Shown here: piece by piece, positions 15,186 through 22,126 of the stretch
Layout of the letters: the number at the start of each line of letters is the position of its first letter
Position numbering within the stretch: the first letter of the stretch is position 1
Source: JAVBRU01 sp031547595
GTDB lineage: Bacteria > Bacillota > Clostridia > Christensenellales > Aristaeellaceae
NCBI GenBank assembly: GCA_031547595.1
Contig: JAVBRU010000087.1
Location: forward strand, 1-35,228
Reading direction: 5' to 3'
Length of the DNA: 35,228 bases
Made by a program: the position numbers and the translations under genes
Notes under the pieces: generated by a model
Databases searched by the model: none
What the model was told of the DNA's origin: nothing
Seen by the model: only the letters and a program-made list of their open reading frames with translations

Positions 15186-16271
15186 TCAGCGCGGACGCTT
15201 GGGCGCGCCGCACGTGCCGCAGGGCTCGAGGTTTTTATAGGTGGTGTTGTTCAACTCGCCATAGGTGAACTGAGCCAACGGGAAGAACTTGGGATTAATA
15301 TCCGCACATTCTGCCACTGCGTGGTATTTTGCGCCGCCCTTGGCATTGTAGTACAGCACCGTGCTGTCCGCAGGCGGGGCAGTGGGGGTGGCAGTCACAA
15401 TGGCCACCGTCACAGCATTGGGATCGGGCGTGGCCACAAAGGGCGTTCCTCCCAGCGAGTAGGGATCGACATACCAAACATCATTGCTGCGGGTGAGTAT
15501 AATACTATATTCCAGCAGGGAGGGCGTCTGGCCGTTCCGCTTATCCACCGTAGCAACCACCGTCAAGGTGCGGTTTGCATTGGCATCGCTGCCATCTGCC
15601 GCAATGATTTCGTAGGTTAGCGGAATACAGTTGCCCAATAAAAGGGCCAACTCTCGCTCCGGATCCGTCTGGTTGGTTACCCAAGACTGCGTGCAGAGCT
15701 TGAGCATGGACGCGATCTGGTTCTCGCTCCAATAGCTGAAGAACAGCTCCAGCTGCTTTTGCGCGTCGGATTTGGCCACTACATTCCCTGTATTGGCTGG
15801 CGCATCGCTGGCATTGGTTCCCCCGGAAGCCAGCAGCGCATCGATCGCCGAGCTGCCGGAAAAGCGGCTGGCGTCCACGGCGTTGCTGTTGTTGCTGTTT
15901 TTTTGATTATCCTGCGGGGGCGTTTGCAGCACGATGCAAATGCCAATCACCGCCGCCATGCCTACATACAATACCGTCAGTTTGCTGCGCGCACTTTCCA
16001 CAAAAGCATGCAGCACCCACATGCACAACATGCATACGGCAGTGAGGGCCACAAACGCCCAGCGTAGCTCCACCATCTGCACAAAAAACGCCACCAGAAA
16101 CAAGACCGGCAGCACGGTGGTGAGCAGGATCACCAGCCAGGTGTGCCTGCTTTGTGGGCGTTTTTGCGCCTGTGGTACGGTAAAGCCCGCCCCTTGCGGC
16201 TCTGCTTCGGGGCGCTTATTCTTCAGCCCATACATCGGCGCGCTGGTGTATTTATTGCGGTTCGCGGTCAT
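15186..16271 (-). CDS. Membrane protein with a C-terminal Cys/His motif
   Basis: The product is 361 residues, from ATG 16271 after GAAAGGAGC. The layout is a Pro/Gln-rich cytosolic N-terminus, three hydrophobic helices at about 44-66, 70-90 and 98-114, and a Ser/Asn-rich linker. A soluble domain follows (from about 165, LELFFSYWSENQIASMLKLC). After a Thr/Pro-rich stretch (about 290-305) comes a terminal motif with YHAVAECADI and LEPCGTCGAP. The order His, Cys, then Cys-x2-Cys near the end recalls the small Ada-like metal-binding tail found on some clostridial surface proteins and nucleases. The function of the main domain is not recognised. It is monocistronic with its own promoter. Confidence 0.7.
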   Translation of the reverse strand: MTANRNKYTSAPMYGLKNKRPEAEPQGAGFTVPQAQKRPQSRHTWLVILLTTVLPVLFLVAFFVQMVELRWAFVALTAVCMLCMWVLHAFVESARSKLTVLYVGMAAVIGICIVLQTPPQDNQKNSNNSNAVDASRFSGSSAIDALLASGGTNASDAPANTGNVVAKSDAQKQLELFFSYWSENQIASMLKLCTQSWVTNQTDPERELALLLGNCIPLTYEIIAADGSDANANRTLTVVATVDKRNGQTPSLLEYSIILTRSNDVWYVDPYSLGGTPFVATPDPNAVTVAIVTATPTAPPADSTVLYYNAKGGAKYHAVAECADINPKFFPLAQFTYGELNNTTYKNLEPCGTCGAPKRPR

Positions 16272-16314
16272 ACAGGCGCTCCTTTCAACAAAAAATGAAG
16301 GTTACTCAATTTTA

Positions 16315-16342
16315 AGTATAGCATAATTTAATAGATTGTAAA
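16315..16342 (-). promoter_or_regulatory. Promoter of the membrane protein gene 15186-16271
   Basis: On the minus strand, TTTACA (16342-16337), a 16-base spacer and TATACT (16320-16315) lie 44 bases before the ATG in an A/T-rich intergenic stretch. Confidence 0.75.
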
Positions 16343-16452
16343 CACTTTTGACGCAAATTTCTATACGACATTGCTTACAAACAAGAAAAACGAAGTATAA
16401 ACTCATTTTTGTGCAAATCAAATTTGTCAATGTCTTGCATATGTTGATAAGT

Positions 16453-18051
16453 CTAATCCCCCATCAACTGAATCTTATCACGCCCGAAGGTTTCTACCAG
16501 GCTGTTCAGTGTGTTTTCGGCCCGTTCTTCATCCTCGGGGCGGGCTATTTCCTGCTTCACCATCGCCTCAAAGCGTGCCGCAGTGCCACCGGTTTCCTGC
16601 AAAACCTGCTCAATACGCTCCTTGCGGGTAGGGGTGTTGAGCATGGACACATAAAACTCGCTCTTTGGATCATACAAAATGCGGTAAGCGCCGTCTTTAT
16701 AGCCGCCAAAGCTGCCCTGGGACAGGCCGCCATAGAGGCTCGGATCGCTGCGCTTGAGGGTTTTGAGGCTCTCGTTCCAGATATCCTTGGGCGTTTTGCT
16801 GCCAGGGACAACAGGCGCTTGCGGCGCGGCAGGCTGCGGTGCAGTCTTTTCTGCCGGGGCTGCCTTTTGCGCGGGCGCACTTTGCACCGTCACAGCGCCG
16901 CTTTTGAGGGCGCTCAACTCTTTTTCCAGCTCCGCCACCCGCTCCACCAAAGCGGATATGTCTTGTGCTTCTGCAGTTTCGCAGCAGCGCAGGGCGCAAA
17001 CCTCCAACACCGTGCGTGCGGAAGCCGCCCAGCGGGTATCCGCCTGGGCATGCATCACAAGCTCAATGCAGCGCATCAGATGCCCAGAGGTAAAGCCCTT
17101 GGCCTGCAGCGCGTATCTCGCTGCGGTTTCACCGGTGGAGCCCAGCAGCTGCGCATCCTCGCCGCACAGCCGTGCCGTTATCAGCGCGCGCAGGTGCGCC
17201 GCCAGATCGCGCAAAAACACCTGCACATCGCGGCCGGAGCGCATCAGTTCGTCGGTCAGCCGCAGCGCGCCCGCGCCGTCTTTTTGCGCAAGAACGTCCG
17301 CAAAGGTAAACATAAAGCCCTTGTCCGCCGTGCCCAGCGCCTCGCGCACCGCCTCTTCCGTCACGGCACCGCCAGTGCCCAGGCACATGTCCAATATGGA
17401 CAGCGCGTCGCGCATGCCGCCTTCCGCTGCCTGTGCGATCAGTGCCAGCGCGCCTTCTTCTGCCGTTGTGCCTGTGCCCTCCACCACCTCTTGCAGGCGG
17501 GAGATCAGATCCGCCTCGCTGAAACGCCCAAAATCGAAACGCTGGCAGCGCGACAAAATAGTGGCGGGCAGCTTTTGCGGCTCCGTCGTGGCCAGAATGA
17601 ACACCATATAAGACGGCGGCTCTTCCAGCATTTTAAGCAGCGCGTTAAATGCAGAGTTGCTCAGCATATGCACTTCGTCAATGATATACACCTTATATTT
17701 TACATACTGCGGCGGGTAGTCCACCTTCTCCAGCAGCTCGCGGATTTCTTCCACGCGGCTGTTGCTGGCGGCGTCCATTTCAAACACGTCAAAGCTCTGG
17801 TCGCTCAGCAGCATCTGGCAGGCGGGGCATACCCCGCAAGGGTCGCCATTGACCGGCTGCTCGCAGTTGATCGCCCGCGCCATGATGCGCGCAGTGCTGG
17901 TTTTGCCCGTGCCACGGCTGCCGCAAAACAGATACGCGTGTGCAATACGCCCCGACTGCACCTGGCTGCGCAGGATTCTTACGATGTTTTTTTGCCCCAC
18001 CATATCAGAGAAAGTTTTGGGCCGCCACACGCGGTACAACGCCTGATACAT
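16453..18051 (-). CDS. dnaX: DNA polymerase III subunit gamma/tau
   Basis: The product is 532 residues, from ATG 18051 (MYQALYRVWRPKTFSDMVGQ), the conserved family start. DnaX is the clamp-loader ATPase that bridges polymerase cores and loads the beta clamp. Visible motifs are Walker A GSRGTGKT (44-51), the zinc module Cys63/Cys72/Cys75/Cys78, Walker B with DEVH (125-128) and the sensor SRC (167-169). A helical lid and collar region follows. An Ala/Pro/Lys-rich linker comes next (about 395-425), and the C-terminal domain has KTPKDIWNESLKTL and PKSEFYVSML. No A-AAA-AAG-type slippery site was noticed, so a single tau-like product is expected. The usual ebfC-recR partners are about 13 kb away on the same strand. 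Confidence 0.95.
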   Translation of the reverse strand: MYQALYRVWRPKTFSDMVGQKNIVRILRSQVQSGRIAHAYLFCGSRGTGKTSTARIMARAINCEQPVNGDPCGVCPACQMLLSDQSFDVFEMDAASNSRVEEIRELLEKVDYPPQYVKYKVYIIDEVHMLSNSAFNALLKMLEEPPSYMVFILATTEPQKLPATILSRCQRFDFGRFSEADLISRLQEVVEGTGTTAEEGALALIAQAAEGGMRDALSILDMCLGTGGAVTEEAVREALGTADKGFMFTFADVLAQKDGAGALRLTDELMRSGRDVQVFLRDLAAHLRALITARLCGEDAQLLGSTGETAARYALQAKGFTSGHLMRCIELVMHAQADTRWAASARTVLEVCALRCCETAEAQDISALVERVAELEKELSALKSGAVTVQSAPAQKAAPAEKTAPQPAAPQAPVVPGSKTPKDIWNESLKTLKRSDPSLYGGLSQGSFGGYKDGAYRILYDPKSEFYVSMLNTPTRKERIEQVLQETGGTAARFEAMVKQEIARPEDEERAENTLNSLVETFGRDKIQLMGD

Positions 18052-18072
18052 TCCTTCACCCCCGGATGCTTT

Positions 18073-18101
18073 ATTATCCCCTATTTTTCGCGCAATGACA
18101 A
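18073..18101 (-). promoter_or_regulatory. Promoter of dnaX
   Basis: On the minus strand, TTGTCA (18101-18096), a 17-base spacer and GATAAT (18078-18073) lie 21 bases before the dnaX ATG, giving a very short leader. Confidence 0.7.
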
Positions 18102-18130
18102 GGGGGCGTGACAAATTTGATGCATTCCGG

Positions 18131-18159
18131 TTGACGGCTGACACGAAAAATGCGATACT
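18131..18159 (+). promoter_or_regulatory. Promoter of the radical SAM-GNAT genes
   Basis: TTGACG (18131-18136), a 17-base spacer and GATACT (18154-18159) precede the radical SAM ATG by 31 bases and diverge from the dnaX promoter. Confidence 0.65.
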
Positions 18160-18190
18160 ATTGCTGTAAGCAAAGGAGGGTTCCCCATCC

Positions 18191-19315
18191 ATGAAGATAT
18201 CCAAAAAAGACGCGCTGATGTGGTTTGAATTTTTTGCGGCCTTGCCGGAAGACGAAGACATCATGACCCACCAGCAAGAGATCGTGTATGCCACACTGGC
18301 GCAGATAGAGGCTGCCATCGATGCGCGCAACGGGCAGCTGATGGCCGCCATCCCGCACCTTAAAACCCTGGAGAACAGGACGTATTTTGTGGGCGACGAA
18401 AAAAAATTTTCAAAAGGCTGCCGCTCCTGCCTGTGCGGCACGGGGCTTAGCGCCATCCGCAAGACCAACAAGTGCAACCTGGAATGCAAATTCTGCTACA
18501 ATTATGGCGAGCTGGATACCATCCCGCCGGTAGGCGAAGGGCTGTGGGAGATTGGCGGTACCAAATTCTACGAAAGAGATTTGGATTTGCTCCTATCCAT
18601 CCAGCAAAAGCCCACCGGCATTTCCTATGTGTACCTGGAGCCGTTCATGGAGATTGAGAAATACTATTCTGTAGTACAAAAATTCCATCAGGCGGGCATC
18701 CATCAACACCTGTACACCAACGGTACCCTGGCCACAGAGGAATCGCTGAAGGCCCTTGGCGAAGCCGGCCTCGACGAAATCCGCTTCAACCTGGGCGCAT
18801 CGCGCTGCTCCGATAAAGTGGTCGAAAACATCCGTATTGCCAAGCAGTATATCCCTTTTGTGGGCATCGAAACGCCCATGACCCCTTCCTTTTATAAGGC
18901 GTTCTTCAAAAAGCAGCAAGCCATACTGGACACCGGGCTGGATTTTATCAACTGTGCGGAGCTGCACCTCAACCCCAACAACATCGGCAACTATTATGGC
19001 GAAAACATGTATATGGCCAGGCGCGGCTATATCTCCCCCATCTGGAGCCGGGAGCTGACGCTGAAGTTTATGAAAACCGCGGACGACGAGCAATGGAACC
19101 TGGTGGTGCACGATTGCTCCAACCATACCAAGTTCGCCCGGGATTTGAACCTGCGCGGCAAAGAAGGCGGATGGTTTGGTGCCAGTAATTACGCCTCAGA
19201 GTTCCCCCAGGTTCCCTACGAGTACTTCTTGCCGATACTGAGGGACGAGCAGTTTGCATTTTTGAGTGAGGAGGAATTGCCGGAAGGCTACCGCCCCGGC
19301 GATCTGGTGCTGTAA
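18191..19315 (+). CDS. Radical SAM protein
   Basis: The product is 374 residues, from ATG 18191 with AAAGGAGGG upstream. The canonical 4Fe-4S cluster motif CxxxCxxC is at Cys95, Cys99 and Cys102 (KCNLECKFCYN), which defines the radical SAM superfamily. It cleaves S-adenosylmethionine to a 5'-deoxyadenosyl radical. Three more cysteines (77, 80, 82; KGCRSCLCG) just before it could ligate another metal site. The N-terminal 75 residues are helical and not part of the barrel. Downstream barrel strands are visible (YVYLEPFMEIEKYY, HLYTNGTLATEES, IRFNLGAS, VGIETPMTPSF). The C-terminus contains WNLVVHDCSNHTKFARDL. The substrate is unknown. The next gene, a GNAT acetyltransferase, starts one base after its stop, so the two may modify the same molecule. 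Confidence 0.85.
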   Translation: MKISKKDALMWFEFFAALPEDEDIMTHQQEIVYATLAQIEAAIDARNGQLMAAIPHLKTLENRTYFVGDEKKFSKGCRSCLCGTGLSAIRKTNKCNLECKFCYNYGELDTIPPVGEGLWEIGGTKFYERDLDLLLSIQQKPTGISYVYLEPFMEIEKYYSVVQKFHQAGIHQHLYTNGTLATEESLKALGEAGLDEIRFNLGASRCSDKVVENIRIAKQYIPFVGIETPMTPSFYKAFFKKQQAILDTGLDFINCAELHLNPNNIGNYYGENMYMARRGYISPIWSRELTLKFMKTADDEQWNLVVHDCSNHTKFARDLNLRGKEGGWFGASNYASEFPQVPYEYFLPILRDEQFAFLSEEELPEGYRPGDLVL

Positions 19316-19316
19316 A

Positions 19317-19763
19317 ATGAGCATTACATACCGGGATGATATCAAGGATTTGCCTGCCGGGCAGGTGCACCGGCTGTTTGTGGCGGTAGGCTGGTCGGAC
19401 GGCCAGGAGAGTGACGACCCCGCTTTTATCCAGAAATACTTTGCCCGCCCGTTCACTCAATCCACGCTGGTGATCTCCGCCTGGGATGGGGACAAATTAG
19501 TCGGCGCGGTGCGCGTGCTCAGCGATCAGATGATACGCTCCGTGATATACGACCTGCTGGTCGACCCGCCCTACCAGGGCCAGGGTATAGGCAAAGAGCT
19601 GGTACGCCGCTGCATCCAGCATTATCCGAATTCCGAGTGGCTGGTGCAGACGACAGACAAGATTTACGGCTACTACAAGAAGCTGGGTTTCCGGGTGAAC
19701 AAGGATGTGTTTTTGACCCGCTCCTGCAAGTATTTTGCCGATAACACAGAAGAGGAATCTTGA
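19317..19763 (+). CDS. GNAT family N-acetyltransferase
   Basis: The product is 148 residues, from ATG 19317, one base after the stop of the radical SAM gene, so translation is probably coupled. GNAT enzymes transfer an acetyl group from acetyl-CoA to an amine. The acetyl-CoA pyrophosphate-binding loop is clear: YDLLVDPPYQGQGIGKELVRRC (Q/R-x-x-G-x-G/A as QGQGIG). It is followed by the strand with WLVQTT and the terminal YGYYKKLGFRVN. An N-terminal arm with SWDGDKLVG-like sequence (SAWDGDKLVGAVRVLSD) matches the family fold. The acceptor cannot be deduced. The glyS promoter overlaps its stop codon. Confidence 0.88.
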   Translation: MSITYRDDIKDLPAGQVHRLFVAVGWSDGQESDDPAFIQKYFARPFTQSTLVISAWDGDKLVGAVRVLSDQMIRSVIYDLLVDPPYQGQGIGKELVRRCIQHYPNSEWLVQTTDKIYGYYKKLGFRVNKDVFLTRSCKYFADNTEEES

Positions 19764-19788
19764 CAAGCCCTGCCAAAACGCATATGAT
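19760..19788 (+). promoter_or_regulatory. Promoter of glyS
   Basis: TTGACA (19760-19765), a 17-base spacer and TATGAT (19783-19788) match the consensus almost perfectly. The -35 box overlaps the stop codon of the GNAT gene. Only about 24 bases of leader remain before glyS, so there is no room for a T-box riboswitch. Confidence 0.85.
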
Positions 19789-19818
19789 AGGACAGATATA
19801 TAAAGGAGGGATTTTCTC

Positions 19819-21207
19819 ATGGCGGAGCAACTGACGATGGACAAGCTGGTAGCGCTTTGCAAAGTGCGCGGCTTTATTTTTCCGGGCAGCGAAATTTATG
19901 GCGGCCTGGCCAACAGCTGGGATTATGGCCCGCTGGGCGTAGAGTTTAAAAACAACGTAAAGCGCGCCTGGTGGAAGAAGTTTGTGCAGGAAAGCAAGAC
20001 CAACGTGGGCCTGGACAGCGCCATTTTGATGAACCGCCAGGTGTGGGTGGCCAGCGGCCATGTGGGCAATTTTAACGACCCGCTGATGGACTGCAAGGCG
20101 TGCAAGGCACGCTTTCGTGCAGACAAGCTGGTAGAAGATTTCTGCGCCGCCAAGGGCGAGGAAATCCAGGCCGACGGATGGAGCAACGAGCAGCTGGAAG
20201 CCTACATCACCGCCAACAACCTCCCCTGCCCCACCTGCGGTAAGCGTGATTTCACCGGCATCCGCAAATTTAATATGATGTTTAAAACCCATCAGGGCGT
20301 CAACGAGGATACTTCCACCGAAATCTACCTGCGCCCCGAAACCGCGCAGGGCATCTTTGTGAACTTCAAGAGCATCGTGCGCGCCACCCGCCGCAAGATG
20401 CCCATGGGCGTGGCTCAGATTGGAAAATCCTTCCGCAACGAAATCACCCCCGGCAACTTTATCTTCCGCATCCGCGAGTTTGAGCAGATGGAGCTGGAGT
20501 TCTTCTGCAAGCCCGGCGAGGATATGGAGTGGTTCACCTACTGGCGCGCGTTCTGCCGCGATTGGCTGCTGAACCTTGGCATCAAGGAAGAGAGCCTGCG
20601 CCTTCGCGACCATAAACCCGAAGAGCTTTCCCACTATTCCAAGGCAACCACGGACTTTGAGTTCCTCTTCCCCTTTGGCTGGGGCGAATTGTGGGGTATT
20701 GCCGACCGCACGGATTTCGACCTCAAGGCGCACCAGACCACCAGCGGCGAAAACATGGACTACCTCGACCCCATCACAAACGAGCGCTACATCCCCTACG
20801 TGATCGAGCCGTCCCTGGGCGCAGACCGCGCGGCGCTGGCCTTCCTGTGCAACGCCTATGAAGAACAGGAGCTGGAGAATGACACCCGCGTGGTTTTGCA
20901 TCTGCATCCCGCCCTCGCGCCCTACAAGGCTGCCGTGCTGCCGCTGCAAAAGAACAAGCTGGGCGCACTGGCCAGCGAGATTTACAGCGACCTTGCCAAG
21001 TATTTCATGATCGACTACGACGAAACCGGCTCCATCGGCAAGCGCTACCGCCGCCAGGACGAGATCGGCACGCCGATTTGCATCACGGTGGACTTTGAAA
21101 CCGAGGAAAACGGCACCGTCACCGTACGCGACCGCGACAGCATGGAGCAGCAGCGCATCGCCATCAGTGAACTGAAGGCCTACATCGAAAATCAACAGCA
21201 GTTCTGA
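19819..21207 (+). CDS. glyS: Glycine--tRNA ligase (dimeric, class II)
   Basis: The product is 462 residues, from ATG 19819 behind AAAGGAGGG. It charges tRNA-Gly with glycine using ATP. The sequence opens LVALCKVRGFIFPGSEIYGG and LANSWDYGPLGVEFKNNVK, as in alpha2 bacterial and eukaryal-type GlyRS. It has a zinc-binding-like insert (CKACKARF, and CPTCGKRDFTGIRKFN). Class II motif 2 is around VAQIGKSFRNEITPGNFIFR, with FEQMELEFF after it. Motif 3 is VIEPSLGADRA. A C-terminal anticodon-binding domain (VLPLQKNKLGALASEI) ends the protein. It is the homodimeric type, so no glyQ/glyS pair is expected. Length is normal. Confidence 0.96.
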   Translation: MAEQLTMDKLVALCKVRGFIFPGSEIYGGLANSWDYGPLGVEFKNNVKRAWWKKFVQESKTNVGLDSAILMNRQVWVASGHVGNFNDPLMDCKACKARFRADKLVEDFCAAKGEEIQADGWSNEQLEAYITANNLPCPTCGKRDFTGIRKFNMMFKTHQGVNEDTSTEIYLRPETAQGIFVNFKSIVRATRRKMPMGVAQIGKSFRNEITPGNFIFRIREFEQMELEFFCKPGEDMEWFTYWRAFCRDWLLNLGIKEESLRLRDHKPEELSHYSKATTDFEFLFPFGWGELWGIADRTDFDLKAHQTTSGENMDYLDPITNERYIPYVIEPSLGADRAALAFLCNAYEEQELENDTRVVLHLHPALAPYKAAVLPLQKNKLGALASEIYSDLAKYFMIDYDETGSIGKRYRRQDEIGTPICITVDFETEENGTVTVRDRDSMEQQRIAISELKAYIENQQQF

Positions 21208-21220
21208 TTCCTGCCCCCAA

Positions 21221-21251
21221 AGCCCAGATGCAGCCGTGTCTGGACTTTTTG
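21221..21251 (+). terminator. Probable terminator of glyS
   Basis: AGCCCAGA (21221-21228) pairs with TCTGGACT (21239-21246) with one mismatch and is followed by TTTTT. It lies 14 bases after the glyS stop. The stem is modest, hence moderate confidence. Confidence 0.6.
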
Positions 21252-21478
21252 CTTATACTAATTCTCATCTAAAATCGATAGTCGCAGACGTGCTTTTTCC
21301 GCCAATGCGGCACTCCGAATTCTTGAAATAGCGCTGCTATTCCTGCGAATTCTACGTTTGCCTTGACGAAAAACTCACACCTGCTTTGTATCGATTTTTG
21401 AAGCTCATTAGTATTACATTGCTGTCCATTCTGCGCGATCGGGGTATTGAACTGCAGTTGATGTGAGGAGAGATTGGA
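21252..21478. other. Non-coding interval with inverted repeats and a possible gene remnant
   Basis: No supported gene is present. Two nested inverted repeats stand out: GAATTC at 21317-21322 and 21347-21352, flanking AATAGC (21327-21332) with GCTATT (21336-21341). On the minus strand a reading frame stays open over most of the interval, ending near 21269 with Phe/His/Trp/Cys-containing sequence. It has no ribosome binding site and may be the remnant of a repeated intergenic element. GAGGAGA at 21464-21471 is the site for the next gene. Confidence 0.4.
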
Positions 21479-22021
21479 ATGTATCGGTTTGAGTACGAAC
21501 TTAACGTAGAAGATTATCAAGAATTCAATTTATTCATATGCTATGGAATTCCCCAAAACAAAGCCAGGATAACAAAGAATCAGTGGGCTGGGCCATTGAT
21601 TTATGGTGTATGTGCCATCGCTCTGGCATTATTTACAAAAAACTATTCAATTTCATTTATCTGGTTTGGTACAGCTTCCCTTCTTTGGGTACTGACTTAT
21701 CATCGACGCATACGGCGCAACATAAGCAAGAACATCAAGAGAATGGAAAAGGTAGGTAAAATGCCTTGCGAGGGTCACCATACGGCCATCTTCGATGAAA
21801 CCTCATTTACTTCAAAGGATAAATATGAGGAGGTTCATAGTGATTATGCTGCGATCGACAAGATCGGCATAGGCAAAAGCGCATTCTATCTTTTTAACAG
21901 CGCAGCATCAGCATACATCATTCCATATTGCGCATTTGCAAATGAAGAAGAAAAGTCGGCATTCTTTCAGTTCATTCAATCCAAAGCTCCGGCTGCGGCA
22001 GTGTTGGAAGCGGCAAAATGA
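21479..22021 (+). CDS. YcxB-like membrane protein
   Basis: The product is 180 residues, from ATG 21479 after GAGGAGA. The N-terminus MYRFEYELNVEDYQEFNLF fits the start of YcxB-type proteins of Bacillota. Two hydrophobic helices follow (about 36-54, WAGPLIYGVCAIALALF, and 57-75, ISFIWFGTASLLWVLTY), then a basic stretch. A soluble YcxB-like C-terminal domain ends the protein, with YEEVHSDYAAIDKIGIGKSAFYLF and ANEEEKSAFFQFI. The function of the family is unknown. The gene is more A/T-rich than its neighbours and monocistronic. The next gene has its own promoter 32 bases after this stop. Confidence 0.7.
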   Translation: MYRFEYELNVEDYQEFNLFICYGIPQNKARITKNQWAGPLIYGVCAIALALFTKNYSISFIWFGTASLLWVLTYHRRIRRNISKNIKRMEKVGKMPCEGHHTAIFDETSFTSKDKYEEVHSDYAAIDKIGIGKSAFYLFNSAASAYIIPYCAFANEEEKSAFFQFIQSKAPAAAVLEAAK

Positions 22022-22052
22022 AACTCATAATGTAACAACAAACAATTGGAAC

Positions 22053-22081
22053 TTGTAGAATGTATGTAAATCTGGTATACT
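22053..22081 (+). promoter_or_regulatory. Promoter of the PQQ-type propeller gene
   Basis: TTGTAG (22053-22058), a 17-base spacer and TATACT (22076-22081) precede the ribosome binding site AGGAGG (22112-22117). Confidence 0.65.
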
Positions 22082-22126
22082 ATATCGTGGTTATATACGC
22101 ACCGCAGGTTGAGGAGGTACAAACCT

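Noticed and set aside
16453..18051. dnaX programmed frameshift producing gamma
   Set aside because: No A-AAA-AAG type slippery run followed by a hairpin was noticed in the gene.
16348..18111. 587-codon open frame on the plus strand opposite dnaX
   Set aside because: Shadow of dnaX; Arg/His/Ala-rich low-information translation with no domain pattern.
19789..19818. T-box riboswitch upstream of glyS
   Set aside because: Only about 24 bases separate the predicted transcription start from the ATG, too short for a T-box.
19519..21195. 558-codon open frame on the minus strand opposite glyS
   Set aside because: Shadow of glyS; no motifs, no ribosome binding site, and glyS is certain.
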